From: Streptosporangiaceae bacterium
GTDB taxonomy: Bacteria; Actinomycetota; Actinomycetes; Streptosporangiales; Streptosporangiaceae
Direction of reading: 5' to 3'
Assembly (NCBI GenBank): GCA_019245115.1
Contig: JAFARZ010000329.1
Coordinates: forward strand, 1 to 33,990
Length of the DNA stretch: 33,990 bases
Part shown: one piece after another, positions 21,869 through 30,798 of the stretch
How positions within the stretch are numbered: position 1 is the first letter of the stretch
Layout: each line of letters begins with the position of its first letter
The notes under the pieces: model-generated
What the model was told of the DNA's origin: nothing
The model's database searches: none
What the model saw: the letters and a program-made list of their open reading frames with translations, nothing else
Program-made: the position numbers and the translations under genes

Positions 21869-22972
21869 ATGTCCCGCACATCAGGTCAAGCTCCACTGCC
21901 GGCTCTGACCCGCCGGACCGTCCTCGCGGCTGGTCTCGGGGGCCTAGCCGCGGCCGGTGTCGCGACCGGTGTCGCGACCGCTGGCTGGGCCGCCCCGGCG
22001 GCCGCCGCGACGGCTCGTCCCCGGGGCCGGCTCCGGCTCTCTGGAGCCGGATCCGCGGCGGGCATGAACTGGACCGGCTGGACGCGGATCGCTCCTGGCA
22101 TGGTCACCAGTAATGCGATGGCCTGTATCGCCGGCGTGTTCGGCTCCTCGGTGGCGGGCTTCCCGGTGTGGCTGTTCGCGACCGGCCAGGACAACAAGAT
22201 CTACGCCAACACCAGCGGCGACGGCCAGAACTGGGCCGGCTGGCATGAGGTGCCTGGCGGCGGGCAGACCATGATGGCTCCGACCGCGGGCTTCGGCCCG
22301 AACGGCGCGCTGGTGCTCTCGGTCACCGGCCTGGACAACTCGATCTGGCTGAACAGCACCACCGACGGGGTCAACTGGACCGGCTGGTTCTCGATCGGCG
22401 GGCAGACGTTCACGTCCCCCCTCCTCGCCGAGCCGGGCGTGCACGTTTACGTGCCGGGAACCGTCGATGAGATCTTCGTGAACTCGACGACCGACCTGCA
22501 GAACTTCACCGGCTGGAACGTGGTGCCCGGCAACGGGCTCAGCGATGTCGCCCTGTGCCTTGACGGCTTCAACTTCGCCGCGGCAGGCGGGGCGGATGTG
22601 CTGTTCGCGAAAGGCCTGGACAACCGGATCTACTACAACCCGGTCGACGTCACCCCTGGCGTCTCGCCATCGATCGTCGGGAAGTGGACGGAGGTTCCCG
22701 GCGGCGGTCTTACCGATTCCGCGCCCGCGGTTGCGGGATTCTCCGACTACATCGATGCGCTGCTGTTCGTGAAGGGCTTCCAGGACCAGCGGATCTTCGT
22801 CAACCGGGCCGATGGGTACCCGAACTTCGGCGACTGGGAGGAGGTGCCGGGCGGCGGCCTCACCGATGTCTCACTGTGCGCGACGGGATTCTTCAATGAC
22901 TTCGGCGAAGGACCCATCCTGCTATTTGCCGTGGGCACTGACGGCACGCCATTCCTGAACATGGCCACTTAG
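21869..22972 (+). CDS. Tat-exported beta-propeller, PLL/tectonin-like lectin
   Basis: 367-residue secreted protein. The signal ALTRRTVLAAGLGGLAAAG has a twin-arginine motif, so it is exported folded. The mature part is built of about six repeats of 45-50 residues with the pattern W-x-x-V-P-G-G-G-x-[TS]...L-[FV]..G-x-D-x-x-I-[YF]-x-N; clear examples are WHEVPGGGQTMMAP, WTEVPGGGLTDSAP and WEEVPGGGLTDVSL, each with a following G-[LF]-D/Q-x-x-I-[YF]-x-N. This matches propellers of the PLL-like/tectonin lectin type, which bind sugars through the blade clefts; carbohydrate binding is inferred from the fold. The ATG has GGAGG 6 nt upstream. Its stop TAG shares bases with the stop of the convergent AfsR-like gene (TTAG, 22969-22972). 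Confidence 0.85.
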   Translation: MSRTSGQAPLPALTRRTVLAAGLGGLAAAGVATGVATAGWAAPAAAATARPRGRLRLSGAGSAAGMNWTGWTRIAPGMVTSNAMACIAGVFGSSVAGFPVWLFATGQDNKIYANTSGDGQNWAGWHEVPGGGQTMMAPTAGFGPNGALVLSVTGLDNSIWLNSTTDGVNWTGWFSIGGQTFTSPLLAEPGVHVYVPGTVDEIFVNSTTDLQNFTGWNVVPGNGLSDVALCLDGFNFAAAGGADVLFAKGLDNRIYYNPVDVTPGVSPSIVGKWTEVPGGGLTDSAPAVAGFSDYIDALLFVKGFQDQRIFVNRADGYPNFGDWEEVPGGGLTDVSLCATGFFNDFGEGPILLFAVGTDGTPFLNMAT

Positions 22973-25902
22973 CCGGTCAGAGCGGTCAGCCGGGCGCGGA
23001 CCTGCTCCGCTTCGGGGAGGCCGAGGTCGGCGTAGCGGGCCAGGGCGTGCTGCAGGTGGCTGCGGGCCTCGTCCGTCCGGCCGACCGCGAGCAGGACCTC
23101 TCCGAGCCGGTGCAGGGCCTCGGCTTCGCCGATCGGATAGTCCGCCTCGCGGAACACGGCCAGGGCCTGCCGCTGGCAGTCGGCGGCCTGGTGATGGTGG
23201 CCTTGCCTCTCATGGACAAGGCCCAGGTCTGACAGCGCGCGGGCGCCGCCGACCTGATAGCCGATCTCGCGGAACAAGGCCAGCGCCTGCCGCTGGCAGT
23301 CGGCGGCCTGCGGGTAACGACCCTGCTGTACGAACACGGACCCCAGGTTGCCGAGAGCCCGCGCCTCACCCGGCCGGTCGCCCATGTCGCGGTACAAGGC
23401 CAGAGCCTGCTGATGGTAGCTCGCGGCCGGCGCGTAGCGGTCCTGCTGCCAGTCGAGGATGCCGAGGTTGCTCAGCGTGCGCGCTTCACCCGTGCGGTCG
23501 CCGATCTCACGGAACAGCGCCAGCGCCTGCCCCAGTTTGCTGGCCGCCTCAGGATAGCGGCCATGCTGCCAGTGAACCAGACCGAGATTGCCCAGCGCGC
23601 GTCCTTGGCCGACGTGCTCGCCGGCCTCCTGCGACAGGGCGAGCGCCCGCTCATGAAATCCGACGGCCTGATCGTACCGGCCCTGGCGCCAGGCTACGAC
23701 GCCGAGATTACCCAGCGCGATCGCTTCCGCCGCCCGGTCGTCCATGCGCTGGGCGGCGAGACGGGCATGAGAATGCACGACGATCGCGTCGGAGTAGTGA
23801 CCGTCGTCGAGGTAGCGGAACAAGGTGGCGGCCAGGCGGGTGGCATAGCCGGGGCGGCCATTGCCGGCGCAGTACGCGACGGCGGACACGAGATTAGCCC
23901 GTTCGGTGTCCAGCCAGGCGCGTGCTGAGGCGGGGCTGGCCACGTGCGGGCTCGCGGCCGGCTCGGCCGGCGCGTGTTCGGCCGGAAACAGGGTGTTCAT
24001 CGCGGCCGAGGCGGTGGCCAGGTAATAGTCCAGCACGCGCGTGAGCGCGTCCTCGGTCTCGCCGGGATTGTCGCGGGCGACGTCCTTGGCGTAGGCGCGC
24101 AGTAGATCGTGTAAGCCGTACCGCCCCGGCTGGACGGAGTAGATCAGGTGCGCGCAGGACAGCTGGTCGAGGATCAGCTGGCTGTGCTCGAGAGTCGCGG
24201 CGGTGAGTGCCGCCGTCGCCGCGGGATCGATGTCTGGCCCCGGATGCGGGCCCAGCAGCCGGAACGCGCGCGCGGCATCGGCCGGCAGGTGCCGGTAGGA
24301 CCAGGAGAAGACGCTACGGATCGCGGTCCGGGGGTCGCCATCGGCATCCAGCAGGAAGAGCCGGCGCCGTTCGTCGGCCAGCTCGCCGGTCAGCTGCGAT
24401 ATGGTCATCGCCGGACGGGAAGCCGCGAACTCGGCGGCGACCCGCAACGCCAGCGGTAGCCTGGCGCACTGCCCGGCCAGCTCGGCAGCCGAGTCCGGCT
24501 CTGTACGTACCCGCTCTCCGATCAGGGCATGCAGCAGTTCCGCGGCGTCGGCCGGCGGGAGCAGGTCGAGGTCCAGGCGCCGTGCGCCGTGCCGGGCCAC
24601 CAGTCCCGTCAGCGGATCGCGGCTCGTCACTATCACCGCGCATGACGCGGCGCCGGGCAGCAGCGGATAGACCTGGTCGGGGGTGGCGGCATTGTCGAGC
24701 ACCACAAGCACTCGCCGCCCGTTCAGTAGCGACCGGTACCGCGCGGACCGCTCATCGAGGTCGGCCGGCACATCCCGTTCCGGCACGCCCAGCGAACGCA
24801 GGAAACGTGCCAGGGCGTCATCCGGGGACATCGGCTGACCAGGGTCGTAACCACGTAGGTTCAGGTAGAGCTGCCCGTCGGGGAACGTGTCCCTGACCCG
24901 GTGCGCCCAGTGCACCGCGAGCGCGGTTTTGCCGACGCCCGCGGTGCCGCACACGACCGAGATGACCAGCGCAGTCGCCGTCACGGCGGGGAGCAGTCCG
25001 TCAAGGACCGCCAGCTCATCGTTCCTGCCGGTGAACGCGTCGACGTCCGGGGGCAGCTCCTGCGGGATGGGCGCGGCCGGCGCATGGACAACCGCCGACG
25101 GCGGGTCCGCGGAGCTGAGCGGCGCCCCGCCGCCGAGGATATGCGCATGCAGATCGCGCAGCGCGGGGCTGGGCTCGATGCCCAGTTCCTCGACGAGAAT
25201 CCGCCGGGTGCCGGCGTATAGTTCCAGCGCGTCGGCCTGGCGGCCGGACCGGTATAGGGCAAGCATGAGCTGACCCCGGAACCGTTCGCGGAGCGGATGC
25301 CCGCAGACCAGCCCGGTCAGCTCCACCACCGCCTCGTTGTGGCGGCCCTGAGCCAGCAAGACATCGAGACGCTCTTCGATCGCCGTCAGCCGCAGCTCAC
25401 TCAGGCGAATCCGCTCAACTTCGGCCCACGGGCCGCGAATCTCCGGCAGTGGAGACGCCTGCCACAGCTGTAGTGCCGCGTCGAGTGACTGGGCCGCGGC
25501 CGCCACATCGCCCGCGGTGCGCGCCTTCCGCGCCCGTTCCAGGTTCGCTTCGAAGGCCATGGCATCCACCTGGCCACGTTCGACCAGGAGCTGGTAACTC
25601 TGGCCGCCGCCTAGCACGATCCGCCCAGGCGCGCGGTGGGCGCGGCGCGGTTCGAGCGCTCGGCGTAGCCCGGCAATGTAAATGTGCACGCCGTTGACCG
25701 CGCTCGCCGGCGGGTCCGGTCCCCAGATGCCATCGATGAGCTCGTCGCGGGACACGGGCTGATTCGCCCGTGCCGCCAGCATTCCCAGCACCGCCCGCTG
25801 GCGCGCCGCTCCCAGCGTCAGTTCCTGATCGGCCCACCAGGCGCGCACCGGTCCCAGCAACTGGATCCGCAACGCACCGCCGTCGCCCGTACTCACCCGC
25901 AA
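22969..25902 (-). CDS. AfsR/SARP-family regulator (BTAD, NB-ARC, TPR)
   Basis: About 977-residue transcriptional activator. The N-terminal winged helix and BTAD region (about 10-255) shows IQLLGPVRAW, GAARQRAVLGMLAARANQPV, DELIDGIWG and LVEELGIEPSPALRDLH. The NB-ARC ATPase switch (about 285-620) has a P-loop VVCGTAGVGKTA at about 317-328, a Walker-B-like VLVVLDNA and GQCARLPLALRVAAE. The C-terminal third holds about seven 40-residue TPRs of the type A-x-x-L-G-N-L-G...A-x-x-x-x-x-x-A-L-A-L. Family members activate secondary-metabolite or secretion genes by binding 11-bp-spaced direct repeats. I chose the TTG at 25900-25902 because GGAGGG lies 9 nt upstream; a GTG at 25896 and a TTG at 25953 are alternatives. 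It may be co-transcribed with the hydrolase upstream (77-bp gap). Confidence 0.92.
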   Translation of the reverse strand: MRVSTGDGGALRIQLLGPVRAWWADQELTLGAARQRAVLGMLAARANQPVSRDELIDGIWGPDPPASAVNGVHIYIAGLRRALEPRRAHRAPGRIVLGGGQSYQLLVERGQVDAMAFEANLERARKARTAGDVAAAAQSLDAALQLWQASPLPEIRGPWAEVERIRLSELRLTAIEERLDVLLAQGRHNEAVVELTGLVCGHPLRERFRGQLMLALYRSGRQADALELYAGTRRILVEELGIEPSPALRDLHAHILGGGAPLSSADPPSAVVHAPAAPIPQELPPDVDAFTGRNDELAVLDGLLPAVTATALVISVVCGTAGVGKTALAVHWAHRVRDTFPDGQLYLNLRGYDPGQPMSPDDALARFLRSLGVPERDVPADLDERSARYRSLLNGRRVLVVLDNAATPDQVYPLLPGAASCAVIVTSRDPLTGLVARHGARRLDLDLLPPADAAELLHALIGERVRTEPDSAAELAGQCARLPLALRVAAEFAASRPAMTISQLTGELADERRRLFLLDADGDPRTAIRSVFSWSYRHLPADAARAFRLLGPHPGPDIDPAATAALTAATLEHSQLILDQLSCAHLIYSVQPGRYGLHDLLRAYAKDVARDNPGETEDALTRVLDYYLATASAAMNTLFPAEHAPAEPAASPHVASPASARAWLDTERANLVSAVAYCAGNGRPGYATRLAATLFRYLDDGHYSDAIVVHSHARLAAQRMDDRAAEAIALGNLGVVAWRQGRYDQAVGFHERALALSQEAGEHVGQGRALGNLGLVHWQHGRYPEAASKLGQALALFREIGDRTGEARTLSNLGILDWQQDRYAPAASYHQQALALYRDMGDRPGEARALGNLGSVFVQQGRYPQAADCQRQALALFREIGYQVGGARALSDLGLVHERQGHHHQAADCQRQALAVFREADYPIGEAEALHRLGEVLLAVGRTDEARSHLQHALARYADLGLPEAEQVRARLTALTG

Positions 25903-25979
25903 TTTCTCGGACCCTCCGCTTTGTAAACGGATGGACCGGACGCGACGGTTCAACTCGGATGACAGGTGAAGGACGTGGA

Positions 25980-27398
25980 TTATCCCAGCGGCCGGGGCCG
26001 CCGCACGGTGCCGGATTTGCCTGGCCCAGGCCGTACGGCGCCGGTCAGGGCAGCGGGACGGTAGGGGACGAACCGGGCCGGCCCCAGGCCCAGGCCGCTG
26101 GCGACCTGGTCGAGGCTGGCCGGGTCGGCCACGGAGTCCCAGCGGCCGGTGCTGACCCGGTGACTGATCGCCTGGACGCCCGCGACGAGTTCGGCCGGGC
26201 TGAAGTTGCAGTGTCCCACGCTGGCCACGAAGGCCTGGCGGAGCATTTCCCCGGAACCAGCCGCGCCGACCCTGGACGCGTAGAAGTTCTCCTGCTGGAC
26301 CGGGACGAGCTGATCGGAGATCGTGTGCAGGTCGAGTTCCGGGACGGCCAGGCGCCCGTCCGGGACCGATGTCCGCTTCAGCGAGGCCACCGCCGCGGGG
26401 TCGGCGGTGATGTTCGCGTCCCGGGTCAGCGTGTCCAGGTCGGCGCGCAGGCTGAGTCCGGCCGCGCGGTACAGCGCCGCCACTTCCGGCAGGTAGGAGG
26501 AGCGGCCGAGGACGGTGGCGAAGTCAGTGCCAGCCGTCCAGTTCGCGCTGCCGCCGTCAGCCTGGTCGATCGCCGGGCGGCCGGATTCGATGAAGTCGAT
26601 GGTGCTGAACGAGCCGGTGAACTCGACCTGGTACTGGGCGGCCTCCTGCGCGGCCGGGTCGCTGGGCGGTGGCGGTACCGCCTGGCTGGCGTCCCACGGG
26701 GGCACGTTGATGAACGCCATGGCCAGCGCCAGCCGGGCCCGGCCCGCCGCGGTCTGCTGCGCCTGTGCCGCGGCGCTCTGCAGGGTCGCGGCGGTGGCGA
26801 GCGCCTGGTTCACGGAGCCGAACCGGACGAGCTGGACCTGCTGGCCGGGCAGCAGTAGCCGAGCCAGGGCGTATTCGCCGTCGAGCTGGTACTCGTTGAG
26901 GTTGATCGCCCCCGCTACCAGGCCGCAGGTGGTCAGTGTCCCGTTGATGCGGCCCGCGCCGTCTTGCGCTTCCAGGGCGCTGACCAGCCCGCCCATGGAG
27001 GTGCCGAACGCGAGCACCTGCCGCGGCTGGCCGGGCAGCACGCCGTCTTCTACCGCGGCGAGGGTGCCGAACTGGTCGCGGACCGCGCTGTCCAGGGCCC
27101 ATTCCGACCCGTTCGGGTCGTAGGACGACCCGGCCAGCGCGTAGCCGCGGGCCAGCAGCGCAGCCTGTGTCGCCGGATCCGGCGCGTCGGCCGCGGTCAG
27201 CGGGCCGAAGCCGTGGCTGTACAGCAGCAGGATCCCGTTCCATGGCGCGGGGACGTCCGCTATCCAGGCGGCCCCGTCGGGCAGGGTGCCGGTGGCGTGG
27301 CGCACCGACGGCGCCACGGAAACCGCGGCCGCGGGAACGGCTAGCGCGGCCGTCACGGCGAGCAGTGCCACGCTCGTGGTCGTGGTGAAGAATCTCAC
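25980..27398 (-). CDS. Secreted alpha/beta hydrolase
   Basis: 472-residue exported serine hydrolase. The N terminus MRFFTTTTSVALLAVTAALA is a Sec signal. The alpha/beta-hydrolase core shows an oxyanion-loop-like YSHGFGPL, the nucleophile elbow AFGTSMGGLVS, an acid candidate LDLHTISDQLVPVQQE and the histidine block VASVGHCNFSPAE. A large insertion between elbow and acid residue (about 200 residues) likely forms a cap that defines the substrate. Esterase, lipase or peptidase activity cannot be separated from sequence alone. The start is a GTG at 27396-27398 with GGGAGG about 6 nt upstream. It is transcribed toward the AfsR-like gene and diverges from the PaaX-family gene across 147 bp. Confidence 0.88.
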   Translation of the reverse strand: MRFFTTTTSVALLAVTAALAVPAAAVSVAPSVRHATGTLPDGAAWIADVPAPWNGILLLYSHGFGPLTAADAPDPATQAALLARGYALAGSSYDPNGSEWALDSAVRDQFGTLAAVEDGVLPGQPRQVLAFGTSMGGLVSALEAQDGAGRINGTLTTCGLVAGAINLNEYQLDGEYALARLLLPGQQVQLVRFGSVNQALATAATLQSAAAQAQQTAAGRARLALAMAFINVPPWDASQAVPPPPSDPAAQEAAQYQVEFTGSFSTIDFIESGRPAIDQADGGSANWTAGTDFATVLGRSSYLPEVAALYRAAGLSLRADLDTLTRDANITADPAAVASLKRTSVPDGRLAVPELDLHTISDQLVPVQQENFYASRVGAAGSGEMLRQAFVASVGHCNFSPAELVAGVQAISHRVSTGRWDSVADPASLDQVASGLGLGPARFVPYRPAALTGAVRPGPGKSGTVRRPRPLG

Positions 27399-27487
27399 GC
27401 CTACCTCCCGGCGGTATACCCGCTGGGTGTGGATCCTGTCACAGTCCGCGCCAGATGTACAGGTTTCCTGATTACTCTCATTTCAGC

Positions 27488-27509
27488 GAACGGCGGTGGT
27501 TCCACCGCC
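27488..27509. promoter_or_regulatory. Palindrome sharing a 14-bp motif with the NRPS leader
   Basis: GGCGGTGG-TT-CCACCGCC (27492-27509) is a near-perfect palindrome in the divergent promoter region between the hydrolase and PaaX genes. GAACGGCGGTGGTT (27488-27501) is identical to 4282-4295 in the NRPS leader. Placement between divergent starts suits an operator for either gene. Confidence 0.5.
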
Positions 27510-27545
27510 CAGGACCGTGAAACGCCAAGCTGGCACGATGTCAGC

Positions 27546-28376
27546 ATGATCAAGCACGAGGGCCCGGCGCGCGGGCCGAGTGCCCGCGCCTACCTGCTCA
27601 TCATGCTCGGCGAGTACATCCTGGCCAGCCACGGCGCGGGGGCCTGGACGCAGACGATCACCGACGGGCTCGCCCTGCTCGGGTTCGAGGAGAGGGCGGC
27701 CCGGCAGGCGATCGCCCGGACCGCGGCGGCCGGATGGATGGCTTCTGCCCGGAGCGGCCGCCGCGTGCGCTGGCAGCTCACGCCGGCCGGCCGGGAGTAC
27801 CTGACCGCCGCCCGGGAGCGGCTGTTCGCCGCGGGCCCCGAGTCCGACTGGGACGGCGACTGGCTGATGCTGCTGCTCACCATCCCGGAGAACCAGCGCA
27901 AGCTGCGGTACCGGTCGCGGACGGCCCTGGAGTGGGCCGGGTTCGGCTCGCCCGGCCCGGGCGTGTGGCTCAGCCCGCATCCCTCGCACGCCGCCGAGGC
28001 CCGTCAGGTCCTCAGTTCGCTCGGCACCGGCGTGCAGGCCATCATCATGCACGCCCGGCTCGATGACCCCGGTGAGCGCCACCGGCTGGTCTCCCAGGCA
28101 TGGGACGTCCGCGAACTGGACGGCCGGTACCGCGCGTTCGCCGCGCACTGGGACGCGGTGGCACCCCGGTCGCCCGATGCGGCCTTCGTCCAGCGGCTGC
28201 ACCTGGTGTACGAGTGGCGCAGGCTGCTGCTGGCCGATCCCGGCCTGCCGCCGGCGCTGCTGCCCGCGGACTGGAGCGGCGAGCTTGCCCGTGGACTGCT
28301 GCTGGACCGGCACGCCCGGTGGGCGCCGCTCGCCACCACATGGTGGGAGACGCACTTAAATGTGACACAGTATTGA
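27546..28376 (+). CDS. PaaX-family transcriptional regulator
   Basis: 276-residue regulator. The N-terminal winged helix shows RAYLLIMLGEYILASHG, then ITDGLALLGFEERAARQAIA and RSGRRVRWQLTPAGREYL. The central Cas2-like part follows with WDGDWLMLLLTIPENQRKLR, ALEWAGFGSPGPGVWLSPHP and a C-terminal FVQRLHLVYEWRRLLLADPGLP with LLPADWSG, a hallmark of PaaX. PaaX repressors usually respond to phenylacetyl-CoA or related aryl-CoA thioesters. No phenylacetate catabolic gene is in the window; the next genes are an ABC importer 33 bp downstream, which is the likely target. The ATG at 27546 has no clear SD; an in-frame extension to 27429 reads as non-coding. Confidence 0.9.
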   Translation: MIKHEGPARGPSARAYLLIMLGEYILASHGAGAWTQTITDGLALLGFEERAARQAIARTAAAGWMASARSGRRVRWQLTPAGREYLTAARERLFAAGPESDWDGDWLMLLLTIPENQRKLRYRSRTALEWAGFGSPGPGVWLSPHPSHAAEARQVLSSLGTGVQAIIMHARLDDPGERHRLVSQAWDVRELDGRYRAFAAHWDAVAPRSPDAAFVQRLHLVYEWRRLLLADPGLPPALLPADWSGELARGLLLDRHARWAPLATTWWETHLNVTQY

Positions 28377-28403
28377 CCTCACGACGATGCCAGTGTAAAT
28401 AAT
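28373..28403 (+). promoter_or_regulatory. Candidate promoter for the ABC importer operon, overlapping the PaaX gene stop
   Basis: TTGACC (28373-28378) and AATAAT (28398-28403) are 19 nt apart; TAAATA at 28396 gives a 17-nt spacer. The TGA of the PaaX gene is inside the -35. The GTG at 28410 falls about 7 nt after the -10, where transcription would begin, and no SD is visible, so the livG message may be leaderless. Confidence 0.4.
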
Positions 28404-28409
28404 CTTGAT

Positions 28410-29201
28410 GTGCTCAAGGCCGAGCAGCTGACGCGCTCATTCGGCGGTGTCTACGCGCTGTCTGACGTATCCATGTCGGTGGCGGAAGGCGAGCTGAGAG
28501 GCGTGATAGGCCCCAACGGGGCGGGGAAGTCGACGCTGTTCAGCCTGATCTCCGGGCACCTCTCACCGGATCGCGGGACCATCGCCTACCGCGGGCAGCG
28601 GATCGACGGCCTTTCTCCGCATGACCGGGCCAGGCTCCGCATCTCCATCGTCTTCCAGGCCACCCGGCTGTTCCAGGGCATGACCGTGCTGGAGAACGTC
28701 ATGGTGGGCGCGCATGTCTGGTCACGGCACGGGTTCGCCGAGGCCGCGCTGCGGCTGCCCAGGCACCGGCGGGAGGAGCGGGAGATCCGGCGCCGGGCGA
28801 CCGACGCGATCGGACGGGCCGGCCTGGGTGACTGGGCTGCCGCCAGGGCCGAATCCCTGCCGCTGGGCCAGCAGCGTTCGCTCCAGGTGGCCCGCGCCCT
28901 GTGCGGTGAGCCGCGACTGCTGCTGCTCGACGAGCCCGCCTCGGGCCTGCGGGCCGGGGAACGGGAGGCCCTCGCGGCCCTGCTCGGCCAGCTGAAAGCC
29001 GATGGGCTGACCATGATGCTCATCGAGCATGACGTGGGTTTCGTCTCCGGCCTGGCCGACATGGTCACGGTCCTCGACCTCGGCAAGGTGATCGCCGAAG
29101 GGCCGCCGGGTCAGGTCAGCCGGGATCCAGCGGTGATAGCGGCCTACATCGGCGCGGGTACCCAGACCGGCAGGGAACAGGGCCATGCTGCGGGCCACTG
29201 A
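28410..29201 (+). CDS. livG: ABC transporter ATP-binding protein, LivG type
   Basis: 263-residue cytosolic ATPase of a branched-chain amino-acid/amide-type (HAAT family) importer. Walker A is GPNGAGKST, the signature is replaced by LPLGQQRSLQVARAL, Walker B is RLLLLDEPASGL, and the switch His lies in MLIEHDVGFV. YRGQRIDGLSPHDRARLRIS and IVFQATRLFQGMTVLENVM are typical of LivG. The GTG at 28410 has no visible SD. It is the first gene of a five-gene operon and overlaps livF by 17 bp. Substrates of this importer class include branched-chain amino acids, urea and aromatic acids; the PaaX neighbour favours an aromatic or acyl compound here, which is inference. Confidence 0.93.
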   Translation: MLKAEQLTRSFGGVYALSDVSMSVAEGELRGVIGPNGAGKSTLFSLISGHLSPDRGTIAYRGQRIDGLSPHDRARLRISIVFQATRLFQGMTVLENVMVGAHVWSRHGFAEAALRLPRHRREEREIRRRATDAIGRAGLGDWAAARAESLPLGQQRSLQVARALCGEPRLLLLDEPASGLRAGEREALAALLGQLKADGLTMMLIEHDVGFVSGLADMVTVLDLGKVIAEGPPGQVSRDPAVIAAYIGAGTQTGREQGHAAGH

Positions 29202-29838
29202 CCTGGTGGTCCGCTGGGGCGCGGTGACGGCGCTCGACGGTGTCAGCGTGTCGGTCGGGAAGGGGGAGATGGTCGCCCTCGTCGGCTCGAACGGCGCCGG
29301 CAAGAGCACCCTGGTGCAGGCGCTGGCCGGCCTGGTCCGCCCGGTTCGCGGCACGATCACCGTCGAGGGCCGGCTGGCGTATGTGCCGGAGGGCCGTCAG
29401 CTCTTCTCCGACATGTCCGTGCACGACAACCTGCGCCTGGGGGCATGGCGGGGCCGCGACCGCGACCCGGGGCGGGTCTATGAGGTGCTTCCGGGCCTGG
29501 CCGACCTGGCCAGGCGCAAGGCGGGGACGCTGTCGGGCGGCCAGCAGCAGATGGTCGCCGTGGGACGGGCCCTGATGGCGGACCCGGAGATCCTGCTGGT
29601 CGACGAGCTGTCCCTGGGCCTGGCGCCCATCGTCGTATCCGCCCTGGCCGATCAGCTGAGGCTGCTCCATCAGACGCGGGACCTGGCGGTGCTGCTGATC
29701 GAGCAGAACGCCGAGCTGGCCCTCGAGCTGTGCCCGCGGGCCTACGTGCTGGAGAACGGGCGCATCGTGACCTCGGGCAGCTCGGCCGACCTACGCCAGA
29801 CCGAGGCGATCCGCCACGCCTACCTGGGGCTGCCATGA
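29185..29838 (+). CDS. livF: ABC transporter ATP-binding protein, LivF type
   Basis: 217-residue second ATPase of the importer, expected to form a heterodimer with LivG. Walker A is GSNGAGKST, the signature LSGGQQQMVAVGRALM, Walker B ILLVDELSLGL (Glu kept) and the switch region LLIEQNAELAL. LAYVPEGRQLFSDMSVHDNL is a LivF hallmark. The ATG lies inside the end of livG, with an AGGG SD a few nt upstream, so translation is coupled. It is slightly shorter than usual LivF (about 235) through a trimmed loop before the LAYVPEG segment. The stop TGA is followed by a 108-bp spacer before livH. Confidence 0.93.
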   Translation: MLRATDLVVRWGAVTALDGVSVSVGKGEMVALVGSNGAGKSTLVQALAGLVRPVRGTITVEGRLAYVPEGRQLFSDMSVHDNLRLGAWRGRDRDPGRVYEVLPGLADLARRKAGTLSGGQQQMVAVGRALMADPEILLVDELSLGLAPIVVSALADQLRLLHQTRDLAVLLIEQNAELALELCPRAYVLENGRIVTSGSSADLRQTEAIRHAYLGLP

Positions 29839-29878
29839 GCGAGCGGAAGCGAGCTGCCGCGGCGGTCGCCGTCCCGAA

Positions 29879-29904
29879 GGGGCGGCGATTCCCGCCGTGG
29901 CCCC
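29879..29904. other. Hairpin in the livF-livH spacer
   Basis: GGGGCGGCG pairs with CGCCGTGGCCCC around ATTCC, with a small internal asymmetry. The surrounding spacer (29839-29946) has the GAGCG/GCGAGG repeats common between actinomycete genes. It may set the ratio of ATPase to permease transcripts. There is no T-run. Confidence 0.3.
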
Positions 29905-29946
29905 AAGCCGGCCGAGCGCAGCGAGGCCTTGGCGCGGAGGAAAAAA

Positions 29947-30798
29947 TTGAGCGAGCTGGTTGGGTACCTGATCTCCGGTATCGCCGTCGGTTGCGGCTAC
30001 GCGCTCCTGGCCAGCGGGTTCGTCGCCGTCTTCCGGGTCACCGAGGTCATCAACTTCGCCCAGGGCACGCTGGCCGTGCTCGGCGGTTTCGTGGCTTACT
30101 CCGCCCTCACCTCGGCCCGGCTTCCCCAGGGGCTGGCGGAGGCCCTGGGCGTACTCGCCGCGGGCGCGGCTGGCCTGGCCTTCGGCGGCGTCGCCATCGG
30201 CAAGAGGGGCACTCCTCCGCTGGCATCGCTGGTGATCACTCTCGGCCTGGCCGTGGCGGCCTACGCGGCCGAGATAGCCATCTGGGGGGACACGCCCCTC
30301 TCTTTCCCGGCCCTGCCGGGCGACTTCGTGCTGGCCGGGGCGCACCTGCTCCGCCAGTACCTGCTGGTGATCGGGGTCGCCCTGGTGACGCTCCTGGCGC
30401 TGGGCGCCTTCTTCACCCGCACCTACACCGGAAGGGGCATGACAGCCTGTGCCAGTAACCGGTTCGCCGCGCGGGCGGTGGGGATCAACGTGCGCCGGAT
30501 GGGCCTGTTCGCGTTCGCTCTCGGCGGGCTTCTGGGCGGGCTCGCGGGAGTCCTGCTGATACCGATCCAGCCGCTGTCCTTCAACTCCGACGTCAACCTG
30601 GCCATCAGCGGCTTCGCGGCCGCGATATTCGGCGGGCTGCGCAGCTTCGAGATGGCGCTGGCCGGCGGACTGGTCCTCGGCGTGGCGGAATCCCTGGTCG
30701 CGGGGTACGCGCAGGCCTCCTACGAGACCGTCGTGGCACTGGGCCTCATGCTCCTGCTGATGATCTGGCAGGCACACCGGCGACTGGAGCTGGCATGA
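29947..30798 (+). CDS. livH: ABC transporter permease, LivH type
   Basis: 283-residue integral membrane permease with about eight hydrophobic segments. LISGIAVGCGYALLASGFVA, RVTEVINFAQGTLAVLGGF, RAVGINVRRMGLFAFALGG and AISGFAAAIFGGLRSFEMAL are typical LivH motifs; the INFAQG and FGGL blocks contact the ATPases and line the channel. I set the start at the TTG at 29947-29949 because GGAGG lies 6 nt upstream; an open frame extends 6 codons further without an SD. It ends in an ATGA overlap with livM. It pairs with LivM in the membrane. Confidence 0.92.
   Translation: MSELVGYLISGIAVGCGYALLASGFVAVFRVTEVINFAQGTLAVLGGFVAYSALTSARLPQGLAEALGVLAAGAAGLAFGGVAIGKRGTPPLASLVITLGLAVAAYAAEIAIWGDTPLSFPALPGDFVLAGAHLLRQYLLVIGVALVTLLALGAFFTRTYTGRGMTACASNRFAARAVGINVRRMGLFAFALGGLLGGLAGVLLIPIQPLSFNSDVNLAISGFAAAIFGGLRSFEMALAGGLVLGVAESLVAGYAQASYETVVALGLMLLLMIWQAHRRLELA

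Noticed and set aside
23160..23720. Repeated DNA blocks such as CGCCTGCCGCTGGCAGTCGG at about 23167 and 23284
   Set aside because: They are in frame at multiples of the TPR length and encode the A-D-C-Q-R-Q-A-L-A helix, so they are protein repeats and not CRISPR or mobile DNA.
28361..28377. TGTGAC and ATTGAC 11 bp apart before livG, resembling the response-regulator half-sites
   Set aside because: Only one half-site matches well and no further phased copy follows. It overlaps the PaaX coding end, so chance is more likely.
29835..30458. ORF starting MSERKRAAAAVAVPKG in an ATGA overlap with livF
   Set aside because: It soon runs through the livH gene in another frame with Arg/Gly-rich shadow composition. 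Only the first 35 codons lie in the spacer, and no family features are seen.
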